A DNA stretch of 64,000 nucleotides from Magnetococcales bacterium WMHbin3. GTDB taxonomy: Bacteria; Pseudomonadota; Magnetococcia; Magnetococcales; Magnetaquicoccaceae. Of this stretch, positions 16,618 to 24,846 are shown piece by piece. The stretch spans positions 62,001-126,000 of the forward strand of contig PDZX01000001.1 of assembly GCA_002753185.1 (NCBI GenBank). The letters run 5' to 3'. The notes beneath the pieces were generated by a model. It had not been told where the DNA came from and made no database searches. It saw only the letters and a list, made by a program, of their open reading frames with translations. Both the position numbers and the translations under genes were made by a program. Each line of letters opens with the position of its first letter. Within the stretch, counting starts at the first letter, position 1.

Positions 16618-17880
16618 ATGGAACTGTTAATTGAATTGTTGATCATATTGGTGTTTTTGATTTTCAAGGGATTCTTTTCGGGATCCGAGATCGCCATGGT
16701 CAACTGCGACAAATTGAAACTCAGGCACATGGCGAAGATGGGAAACCAGGGAGCACAAAAGGTTCTGGATTTCTACAAGACGCCGGACATCATTCTCGGG
16801 ACCACGCTGGTAGGCACCAATATCGCCACGGTGACCATCTCGACCTTGGCCGCCCTGATCTTCATCGATCTGTTCGGATCGATGGGGGATATCATCGCAG
16901 TGTTGATCTTCACGCCGTTCCTGTTGATTCTGGGCGAGATCGTCCCCAAGAGCGTTTATCAGCAGAAGTCGGATACGATTGCGACGTACATCATTTATCC
17001 GTTGCGTTTTTTTTCCATCCTCTATTATCCCGTCATCTTCGTCTTCAGCCGTCTGGCCCGTTTGGTCACCCGTCTGGTGGGCGGCAACATCAAGCCCAAG
17101 AGCGGGTTCATCACCCGTGAGGAACTGAACACCCTGCTCGAAATCTCGGAAACCCCAAGCCAGCAGCGCCGTTTCGACAAGGAACGGGTGCGGCGGATCA
17201 TCCGCTTCGCCGATACCACCGTGGGCGAGGCGATCATCCCTCTGGCCGAGGTGATCGGGATTCAGGATACGGCCACCATGAGCGAGGCCATGGACATGGT
17301 GTGGCGAACCGGCTTCAATCGTTTGCCGGTTTATCATGGCAACATGACCAACATTCAAGGCATTCTCACGTTGGACACCTGGGCCTTGTTGGACCCGGAC
17401 ACCGCGAACAAACCGTTCGAGGCATTCATGCAGTCCGCTTTGTTCGTTTCGCCGAAACAGACGATCGACCAGGTATTGCCCATGTTGCAACTGCGCTCCA
17501 GGGATCACATGGCTGTGGTGGTGGACGAATTCGGTTCCGCGACCGGCATCCTCACGATGGAGGACGTCTTCGAGGAGGTGGTGGGGGAGATCGATGTGGG
17601 CTATGATTTCGAGGAGTATCAAACCAGGAAGCGCCACCGTATCCAGGCCATGGGCGATCATGTCTTCCTGGCCGACGGGCGCACTCCGATTTCGCAACTC
17701 AATGATCAACTGCACCTCTCCTTGCCGGTCGATTTGGCCCACACGCTGGGTGGCTATCTGATCGTGCGTCTCCGTCAGATTCCGTCCAACGGGGTCCAAT
17801 ACCAGGAAGACACGCTTCGTTTCACGGTTCAGGATGTCACGGATCGGTGTGTCAACAAGGTATTGATCGAGTTGATCTGA
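16618..17880 (+). CDS. CNNM/CorC-type membrane protein with CBS pair, second copy
   Basis: 420 residues with the same domain order as the gene at 15049 but lacking the long acidic tail. The CNNM domain begins with KGFFSGSEIAMVNCDKLKL and carries GEIVPKSVYQ. A CBS pair lies at about 190-320 (VVDEFGSATGILTMEDVFEE), and a CorC_HlyC domain ends the chain. The two proteins are divergent, so this is an old duplication or two subunits rather than a recent copy. A heteromeric transporter is possible. Expected role: Mg2+/Co2+ efflux or exchange at the inner membrane. Confidence 0.88.
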   Translation: MELLIELLIILVFLIFKGFFSGSEIAMVNCDKLKLRHMAKMGNQGAQKVLDFYKTPDIILGTTLVGTNIATVTISTLAALIFIDLFGSMGDIIAVLIFTPFLLILGEIVPKSVYQQKSDTIATYIIYPLRFFSILYYPVIFVFSRLARLVTRLVGGNIKPKSGFITREELNTLLEISETPSQQRRFDKERVRRIIRFADTTVGEAIIPLAEVIGIQDTATMSEAMDMVWRTGFNRLPVYHGNMTNIQGILTLDTWALLDPDTANKPFEAFMQSALFVSPKQTIDQVLPMLQLRSRDHMAVVVDEFGSATGILTMEDVFEEVVGEIDVGYDFEEYQTRKRHRIQAMGDHVFLADGRTPISQLNDQLHLSLPVDLAHTLGGYLIVRLRQIPSNGVQYQEDTLRFTVQDVTDRCVNKVLIELI

Positions 17881-18129
17881 TCGCGCCTGACGGCTGTCTT
17901 TTTCCTTTACACCATCTCCTCGTCTCGGATAGAATCCACCGATCGCGAGGAGGAAAGGTCGGTGTGGGATGCGTTCGTGAGGTTTTTTTACAAAAAAAGT
18001 TTTTACAATAGCGACAAAAAGCTATCGAAAAGACTTTGTTGCAATAAAAAAATTATTGAACAAACATTTCATGGTTTTGCAATACACTGGTAAAAACTAA
18101 TTTAAAAAGAACGATGCGAGGGACACGAC

Positions 18130-19098
18130 ATGACAAAAACACCAAAGAGCAAGGGAACGCCGGTCGTAACAAAAGCAACGCCGCCCGTCAAGGGAGTTCC
18201 CCTTACCGATCGAAACAGCACAGGCGAAGCCTTCGGACTCATCCTCCAGTACAATTTCAATATGATGCTCAAGTGGGCGCCCGTTGCCCGCAAGGGCGAG
18301 GATATCGAGGGGGTTCATCAGGCGCGGGTTTCGTTGCGCCGTTTGCGCAGCGCGGTGGGATTGTTCCGCAAGGCGATTCCCCGCGAGATCACCGATTCCT
18401 GGAATGTTGAGATGGGCTGGGTCGCCTCGGCCATGGGCGCGGCTCGGGACCTGGATGTCTTCATCGCCGAGGGTCTCGCGGCCATGGCGGGCAAGATCCC
18501 CCTGGAATCCGGCGAGAAGAAATTGCTGGAACTGGCCACCCGCAGCCGGGACAAGGCCTACGAGGATATCCGGGCCATGATGGACGGCGAGCGCTATCGC
18601 GCTTTTGTCAACGACTTTCCCAAGTGGCTGGACGCCGAGGGGTGGAAGCAGGGGGACCTGTCCGAGGTAGTGCGTGCCGGCATGGACAAATCCATTCGCA
18701 AATACGCCGTCACGATGCTCGGCAAGCGCATGCGCACCACGTTGGCCTTCGGCGAGCGGATGGGTTCCATGACCACCACGGAACTGCATGCCTTGCGTAT
18801 CGAATGCAAAAAGCTGCGCTATGCCTTCGAGTTCTTCCAGCCCCTCTTCCCCGGCCATGGAATGGTGGAATTCGGTTTGCATCTCAAGGGGTTGCAGGAT
18901 CTGCTGGGCATCATGAACGACGTGACGGTGATGCATGGCCTGCTGGACAAACTCCTGGACGGGGTGACCGACCTGGAGACCATGCAGTTCGCGGGCGCCC
19001 TGATCGGCTGGCGGGCGCGTCAATACGAGGAGGTGCGCGGGCAACTGGATGCGCGCTGGAACGAATTCGCCAGTGTCGCGCTCCCCTGGATGAAGTGA
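18130..19098 (+). CDS. CHAD domain protein (polyphosphate-associated)
   Basis: 322 residues, soluble and helical. The CHAD signatures are present: EGVHQARVSLRRLRSA with His63 in the first half, and the second-half motif H220-x-L-R-I-x-x-K-K-L-R-Y (220-231). CHAD domains bind inorganic polyphosphate through conserved histidines and basic residues and often locate to polyphosphate granules. The N-terminus (about 25 residues, TKTPKSKGTPVVTK) is basic and probably disordered. A 249-bp AT-rich spacer precedes it, so it has its own promoter. A PPK2 gene lies 3.5 kb upstream, which supports a role in polyphosphate metabolism or storage. Confidence 0.88.
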   Translation: MTKTPKSKGTPVVTKATPPVKGVPLTDRNSTGEAFGLILQYNFNMMLKWAPVARKGEDIEGVHQARVSLRRLRSAVGLFRKAIPREITDSWNVEMGWVASAMGAARDLDVFIAEGLAAMAGKIPLESGEKKLLELATRSRDKAYEDIRAMMDGERYRAFVNDFPKWLDAEGWKQGDLSEVVRAGMDKSIRKYAVTMLGKRMRTTLAFGERMGSMTTTELHALRIECKKLRYAFEFFQPLFPGHGMVEFGLHLKGLQDLLGIMNDVTVMHGLLDKLLDGVTDLETMQFAGALIGWRARQYEEVRGQLDARWNEFASVALPWMK

Positions 19099-19099
19099 A

Positions 19100-20041
19100 T
19101 CACGTCCGATTCGTCAGTGCGCGCAGCAGGGCCGGAATCGCCGCGCGCAGGTCGGCGGCCAGGAAGACGTCCGCCATCCGGCCCATGGGGGCGTTGGGGT
19201 CGATGTCGATGGCGGCGATCCGTTTGGCCTCCTTGATGCCCGCCAGGTGCTGAATCGCTCCGGAGATGCCCACGGCAACGTAGACCTCCGGGGCGATGAT
19301 CAGGCCGGTCTGACCGATCTGCAGGGAGACGGGGGCCAAGCCTTTGTCCACGGCGGCGCGGCTCGCCCCCGCCGCCCCTCCCAGTGCCCTGGCCAGGGCC
19401 TCCACGAGGGCGAAATCCTCACGGGTTTCCAGGCCGCCGCCGCCGGCCACCACCACCCGCGCCGTGGCCGGATCTGCCGTCCCTGCGCGCGTGCCGGGGA
19501 GAAATGCCATCCTTCGGGAGAGGCCGAGCGGGGGGATGTCCGTGATTTGGCGCGTGTTCCCCATGGGGTTGGCAGCGGGCGCCGGTGCAAAACGTTCGGC
19601 GCGCACGGTCAGCAGGATCGGATGGCCCGTTGTCCGTACCAGTGCCAGGGCGGCGCCCGCGTGGATGGGACGCAGGAAATGGCGTTCGTCGCGGATTTCC
19701 ACCACCCCGGTGACCGGCTGACACCCCAACAAACCGCCCAGGCGCGGAATGAACTCGGCGCCAAACAGCGAGGCTGCTGCCAGGACATGGGAAAACTCCC
19801 CGGCGATCCGGGCCACCCAAGCGGCCAGATCCTCCATCGCGATCCGCTCCTGGCCGGGTTGCTCCCCCCACCAGGCTTCCGTCACCCCGTCCAGCCGGAT
19901 GACCTGTTTCGCCAATTCACGGCTGCCCGTTCCGGCGGCGAGCGTCACCACCTCGCCCACGCCGCGCGCGGCGGTCACGAGTCTGGCCACTTGATCGACG
20001 GCTTGCGCCGCCGCAGGGTCCGTGAGAACCAATACGGTCAT
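19100..20041 (-). CDS. etfA: Electron transfer flavoprotein alpha subunit
   Basis: 313 residues from the ATG at 20041 with GGAG 7 nt upstream. The C-terminal FAD domain is typical of ETF-alpha: GLAPVSLQIGQTG, then VAVGISGAIQHLAGIKEAK and IDIDPNAPMGRMADV. The N-terminal half is the more variable ETF domain. ETF normally pairs with a beta subunit to carry electrons from dehydrogenases to ETF-quinone oxidoreductase. No etfB lies next to it; the neighbours are an unrelated CHAD gene (1 nt between convergent stops) and a divergent VOC gene. Either etfB is elsewhere or this copy serves another partner. Confidence 0.88.
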   Translation of the reverse strand: MTVLVLTDPAAAQAVDQVARLVTAARGVGEVVTLAAGTGSRELAKQVIRLDGVTEAWWGEQPGQERIAMEDLAAWVARIAGEFSHVLAAASLFGAEFIPRLGGLLGCQPVTGVVEIRDERHFLRPIHAGAALALVRTTGHPILLTVRAERFAPAPAANPMGNTRQITDIPPLGLSRRMAFLPGTRAGTADPATARVVVAGGGGLETREDFALVEALARALGGAAGASRAAVDKGLAPVSLQIGQTGLIIAPEVYVAVGISGAIQHLAGIKEAKRIAAIDIDPNAPMGRMADVFLAADLRAAIPALLRALTNRT

Positions 20042-20125
20042 GATGCACTCCAATGACGAAGCAATGGATCGCAATTGTCAATAGCAGACGGTATCCTCGT
20101 TCAGGAAGGAAAAGGCAAGGACAAA

Positions 20126-20731
20126 ATGGATGACAAGAACCGCTCCCAGGGAGCGACCGGCTTGCGGGGCATCCACCATCTGGCGATGGTGACCGCCGAT
20201 CTGGACCTCACGACCCGCTTCTGGCGGGACCTGATCGGCCTGCGATTGATTTACACCCATGGCGCGGAAGGGTATCGGCAATATTTCTTCCAGGTTGCGT
20301 CCGGCGTGCTGCTCTCCTTCTTCCAATGGCCGGGCGCGGAAAAAATTCCCTTCCACCGCCATGGGGAGCCGGATCAGTCGGCCAGGGTCTTCGATCACGT
20401 CTCCTTCGCCATGGACGACGACGATGCCCTGTGGGCCATGGCCGACCGGTTGACGGCGGCCGGGTATCCGGTCTCCGACGTCATCGATCACGGTTTCATT
20501 CATTCGATCTACAGCTACGATCCCAATGGCATTCCCATCGAGTTCACCTGCCCGGTGGCAGGGGTGAACGATCCGGAGCGCCATCCCCTGTTCCGGGACC
20601 GGAATCCCTTGCCGGAGGCGTCGCGGGGTCCGGATCCGATCGCGGGAGTCCATCCACCGCCCGAACCCCTGGACGACGAGGAGAAGGTGATCCTGCCCGG
20701 CGCGGGGAGGGAGGATTTCTTGCGCACTTGA
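20126..20731 (+). CDS. VOC (glyoxalase/dioxygenase superfamily) protein
   Basis: 201 residues. The ATG at 20126 is preferred to an in-frame TTG at 20075. The vicinal-oxygen-chelate fold is shown by GIHHLAMVTADLDLTTRFWRD near the N-terminus, DHVSFAM in the second beta-alpha module and GIPIEF with the late glutamate. The His and Glu ligands for a divalent metal are therefore in place. A proline-rich tail of about 50 residues is unusual and of unknown role. The reaction cannot be inferred: family members include glyoxalases, ring-cleavage dioxygenases and fosfomycin-resistance enzymes. It lies divergent from etfA. Confidence 0.75.
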   Translation: MDDKNRSQGATGLRGIHHLAMVTADLDLTTRFWRDLIGLRLIYTHGAEGYRQYFFQVASGVLLSFFQWPGAEKIPFHRHGEPDQSARVFDHVSFAMDDDDALWAMADRLTAAGYPVSDVIDHGFIHSIYSYDPNGIPIEFTCPVAGVNDPERHPLFRDRNPLPEASRGPDPIAGVHPPPEPLDDEEKVILPGAGREDFLRT

Positions 20732-20807
20732 CAACCACGCGAACGGTGTCATGATGGATCATGTGTAAAACGCGATGCAACATGAACATGAATGGGTGAG
20801 CGGCGCG

Positions 20808-21767
20808 ATGCAATTGACGGAATTGGCTCAGGGTCTCCAATTGGAACCGCCTGGCGAGGAAGCGGAAATCAGCGGAGTTGCCCCACTGGAGCACGCGGGT
20901 CCAGGGGACCTCTCTTTCGTGGTGGCCAGGAAATGGCTGGCCGGAACCACGCGGGCCGCCGCGCTGCTGGTGCCTCCGGATCTGGCCGAGGCCGCCAGGG
21001 AGGCGACCGGTCTGCCCTTGCTGATCAGCCGCGTTCCGGCCCTGGATGCCGGGCGGGCCGCCCTGCTGCTGGGGGGGCGCGTCCTGCGGGTGAGCGGAAT
21101 CCATCCCACGGCAGTCATCGATCCGAGCGCGCGCCTGGCGGAAGGGGTGAGCGTCGGTCCCTTGGCGGTGATCGGACCCGAAGTGGTCATCGGTCCCGAC
21201 AGCAGCATCCATGCGGGCGTGGTGATCCATGACCGTTGCGAGATCGGCGCCCGCTGCGTGATTCACGCCAACGCCGTGATCGGCGGCGACGGCTTCGGCT
21301 ACGAGAGCTTCGACGGCGCGCATCACCGGATTCCCCATCTGGGCATCGTCCGCATCGGGAATGACGTGGAGATCGGTTCCGGGACCACCATTGACCGCGC
21401 CCGTTTCGGCGCAACTTCGGTCGGCGACGGGACGAAAATCGACAACCTCGTGCAGATCGCCCACAACGTCACCATCGGTCGCGCCTGCATCATCGTCAGC
21501 CAGGTCGGCATCGCCGGTTCCTGTCGGATCGAGGACGGGGTGGTGCTGGCCGGACAGGCGGGCCTGGTGCCGCATGTCACCGTCGGGCGTGGTGCGCGTG
21601 TGGCCGCAGCCACAGGCGTGGCCGTGGATGTCCCGCCCGGAGCGGCCTGGTCGGGGTGGTGGGGGGGACCGCATCGGGAAAATCTGGCCCAGATCAATGC
21701 GCTGCGCAAGCTCCCCGAGTTCATGAAAGCCATGCGCGCCTTGATGCAGGGGCGCGATGTCAAATAA
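20808..21767 (+). CDS. lpxD: UDP-3-O-acylglucosamine N-acyltransferase
   Basis: 319 residues from ATG 20808, the start that best matches the usual LpxD N-terminus and has GGTGAG upstream; an in-frame ATG at 20775 would add 11 residues. The N-terminal uridine-binding domain ([16 protein letters not shown]) is followed by a left-handed beta-helix of hexapeptide repeats ([14 protein letters not shown] to the [13 protein letters not shown] region) and a C-terminal helix. The catalytic histidine lies in [10 protein letters not shown]. LpxD adds the second 3-hydroxyacyl chain in lipid A synthesis, in the cytoplasm. Its presence shows a lipopolysaccharide-making outer membrane. It lies outside the common bamA-lpxD-fabZ cluster. 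Confidence 0.93.
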   Translation: MQLTELAQGLQLEPPGEEAEISGVAPLEHAGPGDLSFVVARKWLAGTTRAAALLVPPDLAEAAREATGLPLLISRVPALDAGRAALLLGGRVLRVSGIHPTAVIDPSARLAEGVSVGPLAVIGPEVVIGPDSSIHAGVVIHDRCEIGARCVIHANAVIGGDGFGYESFDGAHHRIPHLGIVRIGNDVEIGSGTTIDRARFGATSVGDGTKIDNLVQIAHNVTIGRACIIVSQVGIAGSCRIEDGVVLAGQAGLVPHVTVGRGARVAAATGVAVDVPPGAAWSGWWGGPHRENLAQINALRKLPEFMKAMRALMQGRDVK

Positions 21768-21776
21768 TTCACGCTC

Positions 21777-22421
21777 ATGCCCTCCCGGCATGGAGCGAAA
21801 ATCTCCCTCAATCTCCTCGGCAAGGCGCCCGTCCCCGGTTTCGTCAAAACCCGCCTGATCCCCGCGCTTGGCGCGGCGGCGGCCACCCGTGCGCATATCA
21901 TACTTTTGACACATCTGACCCGTATCGCCAGCGACTGGTGCGCCGCAGCCCCTGAAAATCGCCTGTTGCGCCTCTGGTGCGCCCCAGACGCCAGCGATCC
22001 GTGGTTCCGTACTCTGGTAGCCACTCCCGCCCAACTCAGGGATCAACCGGAAGGCGATCTGGGGGCGCGTCTGGCGGCCATCGCCGCCAGCGGCCTGGCC
22101 GAGGCGCAAGGGGTGATGCTGCTCGGCGGCGATGCCGCTTCCCTGACACCCGCTGACCTGAATCGGGCCGGGGCCATCTTGCGGCGTCATCCTGCGGTGA
22201 TGATCCCCGCCAGGGATGGCGGTTATCTGCTGTTGGGACTGCGCGCCAATGCCCCGGAACTCTTCTCCGACATGCCCTGGGGAACCGAACGGGTCGCCGC
22301 CGTCACCCGTGCGCGGTTGCGCCGGCTTGGCTGGTCCTGGGAAGAGTTGCCCGGCCACTGGGATGTGGATCGGCCTGAGGATTGGGAAGAATTTTGCGTA
22401 CTTCACGATTTGGCTCAGTAA
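21777..22421 (+). CDS. DUF2064 / TIGR04282-family glycosyltransferase-like protein
   Basis: 214 residues, 9 nt after lpxD and probably co-transcribed. The N-terminus SLNLLGKAPVPGFVKTRL matches the nucleotide-binding start of the DUF2064 GT-A family. The region VMLLGGDAASLTPADL replaces the usual GxDxP with GGDAAS, and ARDGGYLLLGL is the conserved GGY motif. Members are annotated as arsenosugar-biosynthesis glycosyltransferases, but many occur without arsenic genes and none is seen here. The acceptor is unknown. Adjacency to lpxD may be incidental. Confidence 0.75.
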   Translation: MPSRHGAKISLNLLGKAPVPGFVKTRLIPALGAAAATRAHIILLTHLTRIASDWCAAAPENRLLRLWCAPDASDPWFRTLVATPAQLRDQPEGDLGARLAAIAASGLAEAQGVMLLGGDAASLTPADLNRAGAILRRHPAVMIPARDGGYLLLGLRANAPELFSDMPWGTERVAAVTRARLRRLGWSWEELPGHWDVDRPEDWEEFCVLHDLAQ

Positions 22422-22452
22422 ATGCATAAATCGAGATTACGTATGGTTCGAT

Positions 22453-22532
22453 ATGGGTCCGGTTGAAAAGATCGGCCCGTTTGTGCACTAAGAAAAGACT
22501 CTATCAAGAATGGATCTTTTCAACCGGCCCAT
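22453..22532. repeat. 20-bp inverted repeat with 39-nt loop upstream of the recombinase gene
   Basis: ATGGGTCCGGTTGAAAAGATC (22453-22473) pairs with GATCTTTTCAACCGGCCCAT (22513-22532) with one bulged T. It lies in the 173-bp gap between the DUF2064 gene and the recombinase gene. It could be the terminator stem of the upstream operon, the end of a small element, or a recombinase binding site. Confidence 0.7.
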
Positions 22533-22594
22533 TTTCGTCCTGTATTCGCACATTGATTATTACGTTTGGCATCAATAAATAACAGGAGTTTTCG

Positions 22595-23452
22595 ATGATG
22601 GGCGATTTCCCCAAAATCTCACAGGACGAAACCATACTCAATCCGCAGGTCAAGGCGTTCGCCCAGGCAGCCAGCTTGACGGATGCCACCCGCGCGGCCT
22701 ACTGGGGCGACTTGCGCCGCTTCATCGACTGGGGCGGGGCCATCCCGGCCCACGAAAAGATGGTGGCCAACTATCTGGTCGAACACGCCAACAGCCATAA
22801 ATTCGCCACCCTGGCACGCTGGCGCGTCTCGCTGGGCAAGGCCCATTCGGCCCAGGGACTGGCCGACCCGACCAAGAGCGAACTGGTCAACTCGGTGATC
22901 AAGGGCATCAGACAGAAACACGGCCGCGAACAGCGCCGGGTCGCCCCCCTGACCGCCACCCAAACCACCGCCGTGATCCATGCCATGAACGACCGCCTCA
23001 AGGATCTGCGCGACAAGGCCCTGATCCTGGTAGGGTTCGCCGGCGGGCTGCGCCGCTCCGAACTGACCGGCCTCACGGTGGAAAACCTGCGGGAACGCAC
23101 CGGCGGCATGGAGTTGACCTTGAATACCGGGCGGATCGTCATGATCCCCAATGGCCCGGATCCCATCTGCCCGGTGACGGCCCTGAAAGCCTGGCTGGAA
23201 GTCTCCGGCATCACCACCGGCGGGGTGTTCCAGGGCATCAATCGTCATGGCCGCCTCTCCGGTCAGCCCCTGACCGGCCACGGTGTCGCCCTGGTGATCA
23301 AGGAACGGGTGAAAGCCGTGGGTCTGGATCCCTCCCGCTACAGCGGCTGCAGCCCGCGCGTGGGCGGCATCCTGGAAGGATCGCAAGAGGACGGCATGAT
23401 CGGCGGCGGCGGACACCAGATCCCCATCCCCAAGGCGGCGGCAGCCCACTGA
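22595..23452 (+). pseudogene. Tyrosine recombinase/integrase, C-terminally decayed
   Basis: 285 residues. The SAM-like core-binding domain (about 15-110) and the first catalytic box with arginine (GFAGGLRRSELTGL) are well conserved. At the second box, where active members of this family read GHSLR, it reads GCSPR (22-23 kb frame ending near 23370), so the catalytic His is Cys. The chain then diverges (EGSQEDGMIGGGGHQIPIP) and stops without the nucleophilic tyrosine. It is therefore almost certainly inactive as a strand-transfer enzyme. No frameshift that would restore the motif was found by eye. It sits between two strong hairpins, with no other mobile-element gene nearby. Confidence 0.65.
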
Positions 23453-23462
23453 CCTCTCCCTG

Positions 23463-23497
23463 GCACGGTCGGCCCGCCCTGGCGCGGGCGACCGTGC
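23463..23497 (+). other. GC-rich hairpin after the recombinase gene
   Basis: GCACGGTCG (23463-23471) pairs with CGACCGTGC (23489-23497), extended by CCCGC/GCGGG with one bulged base. There is no following U-run. It lies 10 nt after the recombinase stop and contains the alternative GTG start (23494) of the permease, which argues against that start. Confidence 0.65.
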
Positions 23498-23532
23498 ATG
23501 CCCGCTTCTCGCACTCCCCCCCGAATCCGCAC

Positions 23533-24846
23533 ATGTCCCAGTTATTCTCCTCCGGCGTGTTGCCGGGCTGGTTGCGTTCCCTCGACATCTATTTCGAACG
23601 GCGGGTGTTGGTGATCTTTCTGCTGGGCTTTTCCAGCGGCCTGCCACTGGCCCTGACGGTGGGTACCCTGGCGTTGTGGATGGCCGAAGCCGGGGTGAGC
23701 AAGAGTTCCATCGCCCTGTTCGCCCTGGCCGGGACACCCTACACCTTCAAGTTTCTCTGGTCCCCGCTGGTGGACCGCATGCCGATCCCCTTCCTGACCC
23801 GCTGGTTGGGACAACGGCGCGGATGGGGCCTGCTGACACAACTGGCCCTGATGGGATCCATCCTGATGCTGGGGACGAGCGACCCGTCCGGCGCTCCGTT
23901 GCAGACCGCCATGTGGGCGCTGGCCGTGGCTTTCTGGTCCGCGACCCAGGACATCGTGATCGACGCCTACCGCGTGGAATGCCTGGAAGAACGCCAATTC
24001 GGCGCCGGGGCGGCCATGATCGTGTTGGGGTATCGTTTGGGCATGGTGGCTTCCGGGGCGGGCGCGCTTTATCTCGCCACCTTCTGGGGGTGGAAAACGA
24101 CCTACGCCGTCATGGCGCTGCTGATGAGCGTGGGCATGGTCACCCTGCTCGCCAACCAGGAACCGCGCCATCCAACCACCGCTCCCGACGCCTCTATCGC
24201 CGGGGATGGGCCGCTGGCGCGGACATGGGGGTGGCTGCAGGGGGCCGTGGTCGCTCCGTTCGCCGAGTTCATGGGACGACGCGGCTGGCTTTTGACCCTG
24301 CTGTTCATTTTGATGTACAAATTCGGTGATGCCCTGGCCGGGGTGATGAGCACGCCGTTCTACGTCGAGCTGGGCTTCTCGAAAATCGAGATCGCCAACG
24401 TCACCAAATTGTTCGGCCTGGTCGCGGTCCTGGTCGGGAGCGTGCTCGGTGGAATTTTGACGGCCCGCCTGGGGATCATGCGCGCCCTGTTGTTGAGCGG
24501 CCTTCTGCAGATGTTTTCCAACCTGATGTTCGTCCTGCTCGCCTGGTCCGGCCACTCGACCGGAATGCTGATCGTGACCATCGCGGTGGAGAACGTCACC
24601 GGCGGCATGGGAACCGCCGCCTTCGTGGCCTATATCTCGCGCTTGTGCAACGTGGCCTATACCGCCACCCAGTACGCCCTGCTCTCCTCGTTCATGGCCT
24701 TTGGCCGCACCCTGCTCGCCTCTTCCGGCGGGTGGCTCGCCGAACAGATGTCCTGGGCCGCCTTCTTCCTGGTCACCACCCTGGCCGCCATTCCGGGATT
24801 GCTGTTGTGGATGCTGATGGTCAAATGGTTCCCGGAAAGGCCATAA
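23533..24846 (+). CDS. AmpG-type MFS permease
   Basis: 437 residues from ATG 23533, chosen because the in-frame GTG at 23494 lies inside a hairpin; neither start has a clear ribosome site. About 12 membrane segments. The family signs are LGFSSGLPLALTVGTLALWM, YTFKFLWSPLVDR and ATQDIVIDAYRVE, all typical of AmpG-like muropeptide permeases and related acetyl-CoA transporters. The likely role is import of anhydro-muropeptides for cell-wall recycling at the inner membrane; no ampD or nagZ lies nearby to support this. Its end overlaps the comEC start by 22 nt. Confidence 0.82.
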   Translation: MSQLFSSGVLPGWLRSLDIYFERRVLVIFLLGFSSGLPLALTVGTLALWMAEAGVSKSSIALFALAGTPYTFKFLWSPLVDRMPIPFLTRWLGQRRGWGLLTQLALMGSILMLGTSDPSGAPLQTAMWALAVAFWSATQDIVIDAYRVECLEERQFGAGAAMIVLGYRLGMVASGAGALYLATFWGWKTTYAVMALLMSVGMVTLLANQEPRHPTTAPDASIAGDGPLARTWGWLQGAVVAPFAEFMGRRGWLLTLLFILMYKFGDALAGVMSTPFYVELGFSKIEIANVTKLFGLVAVLVGSVLGGILTARLGIMRALLLSGLLQMFSNLMFVLLAWSGHSTGMLIVTIAVENVTGGMGTAAFVAYISRLCNVAYTATQYALLSSFMAFGRTLLASSGGWLAEQMSWAAFFLVTTLAAIPGLLLWMLMVKWFPERP

